A stretch of DNA of 5,513 nt, taken from positions 1 through 5,513 of the forward strand of contig JAEDFW010000112.1 in NCBI GenBank assembly GCA_016297855.1, given 5' to 3'. The position numbers and the translations under genes were made by a program. Source of the stretch: Oscillospiraceae bacterium. Lineage in GTDB: Bacteria; Bacillota; Clostridia; Oscillospirales; Oscillospiraceae. The notes under the pieces were generated by a model. It did not search any database. It saw only the letters and a program-made list of their open reading frames with translations, and had not been told where the DNA came from. Every line of letters begins with the position of its first letter. The first letter of the stretch is position 1. This document shows positions 5,457-5,513 of this stretch, piece after piece.

Positions 5457-5483
5457 TCCCGGAGCAGCGTTGCTGTTCCGGGA
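5457..5483. terminator. Hairpin terminator at the end of the Mbeg1-like/COG2426 operon
   Basis: CCCGGAGCAGC (5458-5468) pairs with GCTGTTCCGGG (5472-5482) through 11 pairs including one G-T, around a 3-base loop; the flanking T and A add a further pair. The downstream sequence is T-rich but interrupted (TTCGTCTTATTCTT), and the minus-strand side has TGTATTTTG. It is therefore a moderate terminator in either direction, as expected between converging genes. Confidence 0.75.
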
Positions 5484-5489
5484 TTCGTC

Positions 5490-5513
5490 TTATTCTTCCG
5501 CCTTTTTGAACGT
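5490..5513 (-). CDS. Possible 3' end of a converging gene (last seven codons)
   Basis: Reading the minus strand from the window edge gives TFKKAEE followed by TAA (complement of 5490-5492). The stop lies 7 bases before the shared hairpin, as expected for a gene converging on the COG2426 gene. Seven codons are too few to identify a product or to prove coding; the call rests only on position and the charged, typical C-terminal composition. Confidence 0.25.
   Translation of the reverse strand, partial: TFKKAEE

Noticed and set aside
1..5513. Mobile element, CRISPR array, tRNA or toxin-antitoxin locus
   Set aside because: No transposase, spaced array, tRNA cloverleaf or terminal inverted repeats were found. 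The XRE/membrane pair resembles a toxin-antitoxin layout only superficially: the second protein is a 159-residue four-helix membrane protein with no toxin motif.

Overview
The window looks like chromosomal DNA from a fairly GC-rich Clostridia member, most likely a gut Oscillospiraceae/Ruminococcaceae-type bacterium. This is inferred from strong AGGAGG ribosome sites, the paired nifS-nifU genes, a DUF2974 (Mbeg1-like) hydrolase and a COG2426 membrane protein; no rRNA or other phylogenetic marker is present. I see no tRNA, rRNA, CRISPR array, insertion sequence or phage gene.

Region by region. (1) 1-1072: the 3' end of a family GH13 glycosidase (alpha-amylase superfamily) on the + strand, followed 12 bases later by a small membrane-anchored PH-like protein. 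This transcription unit is closed by a strong rho-independent terminator. (2) 1073-1911: a two-gene + strand cassette, an XRE-type repressor and a four-helix membrane protein whose stop and start overlap by one base. A near-consensus promoter is embedded in three 23-bp-spaced repeats that look like operators; a hairpin terminator follows. (3) 1920-3675: a - strand operon, nifS (group I cysteine desulfurase, TTG start) then nifU (Fe-S scaffold with an extra C-terminal cysteine cluster). It is driven by a promoter overlapping an inverted repeat. (4) 3676-5483: divergently, a + strand pair of a DUF2974/Mbeg1-like alpha/beta-hydrolase-fold protein and a COG2426 'small multidrug export' membrane protein. 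Its promoter carries a perfect 12-bp palindrome, and a hairpin follows. The last 24 bases may hold the 3' end of a converging gene.

How the genes work together. NifS takes sulfur from cysteine and passes it to NifU, which assembles Fe-S clusters; together they form a minimal ISC machine. The XRE/membrane pair is a self-contained, probably autoregulated module of unknown role. The Mbeg1-like/COG2426 pair appears translationally coupled, suggesting a shared, uncharacterised function. I found no clearly new defence or mobile system. The most interesting unexplained structure is regulatory: the three-unit repeat at the XRE promoter and the palindromes at both divergent promoters. The Cys-rich tail of NifU is the most interesting protein feature.
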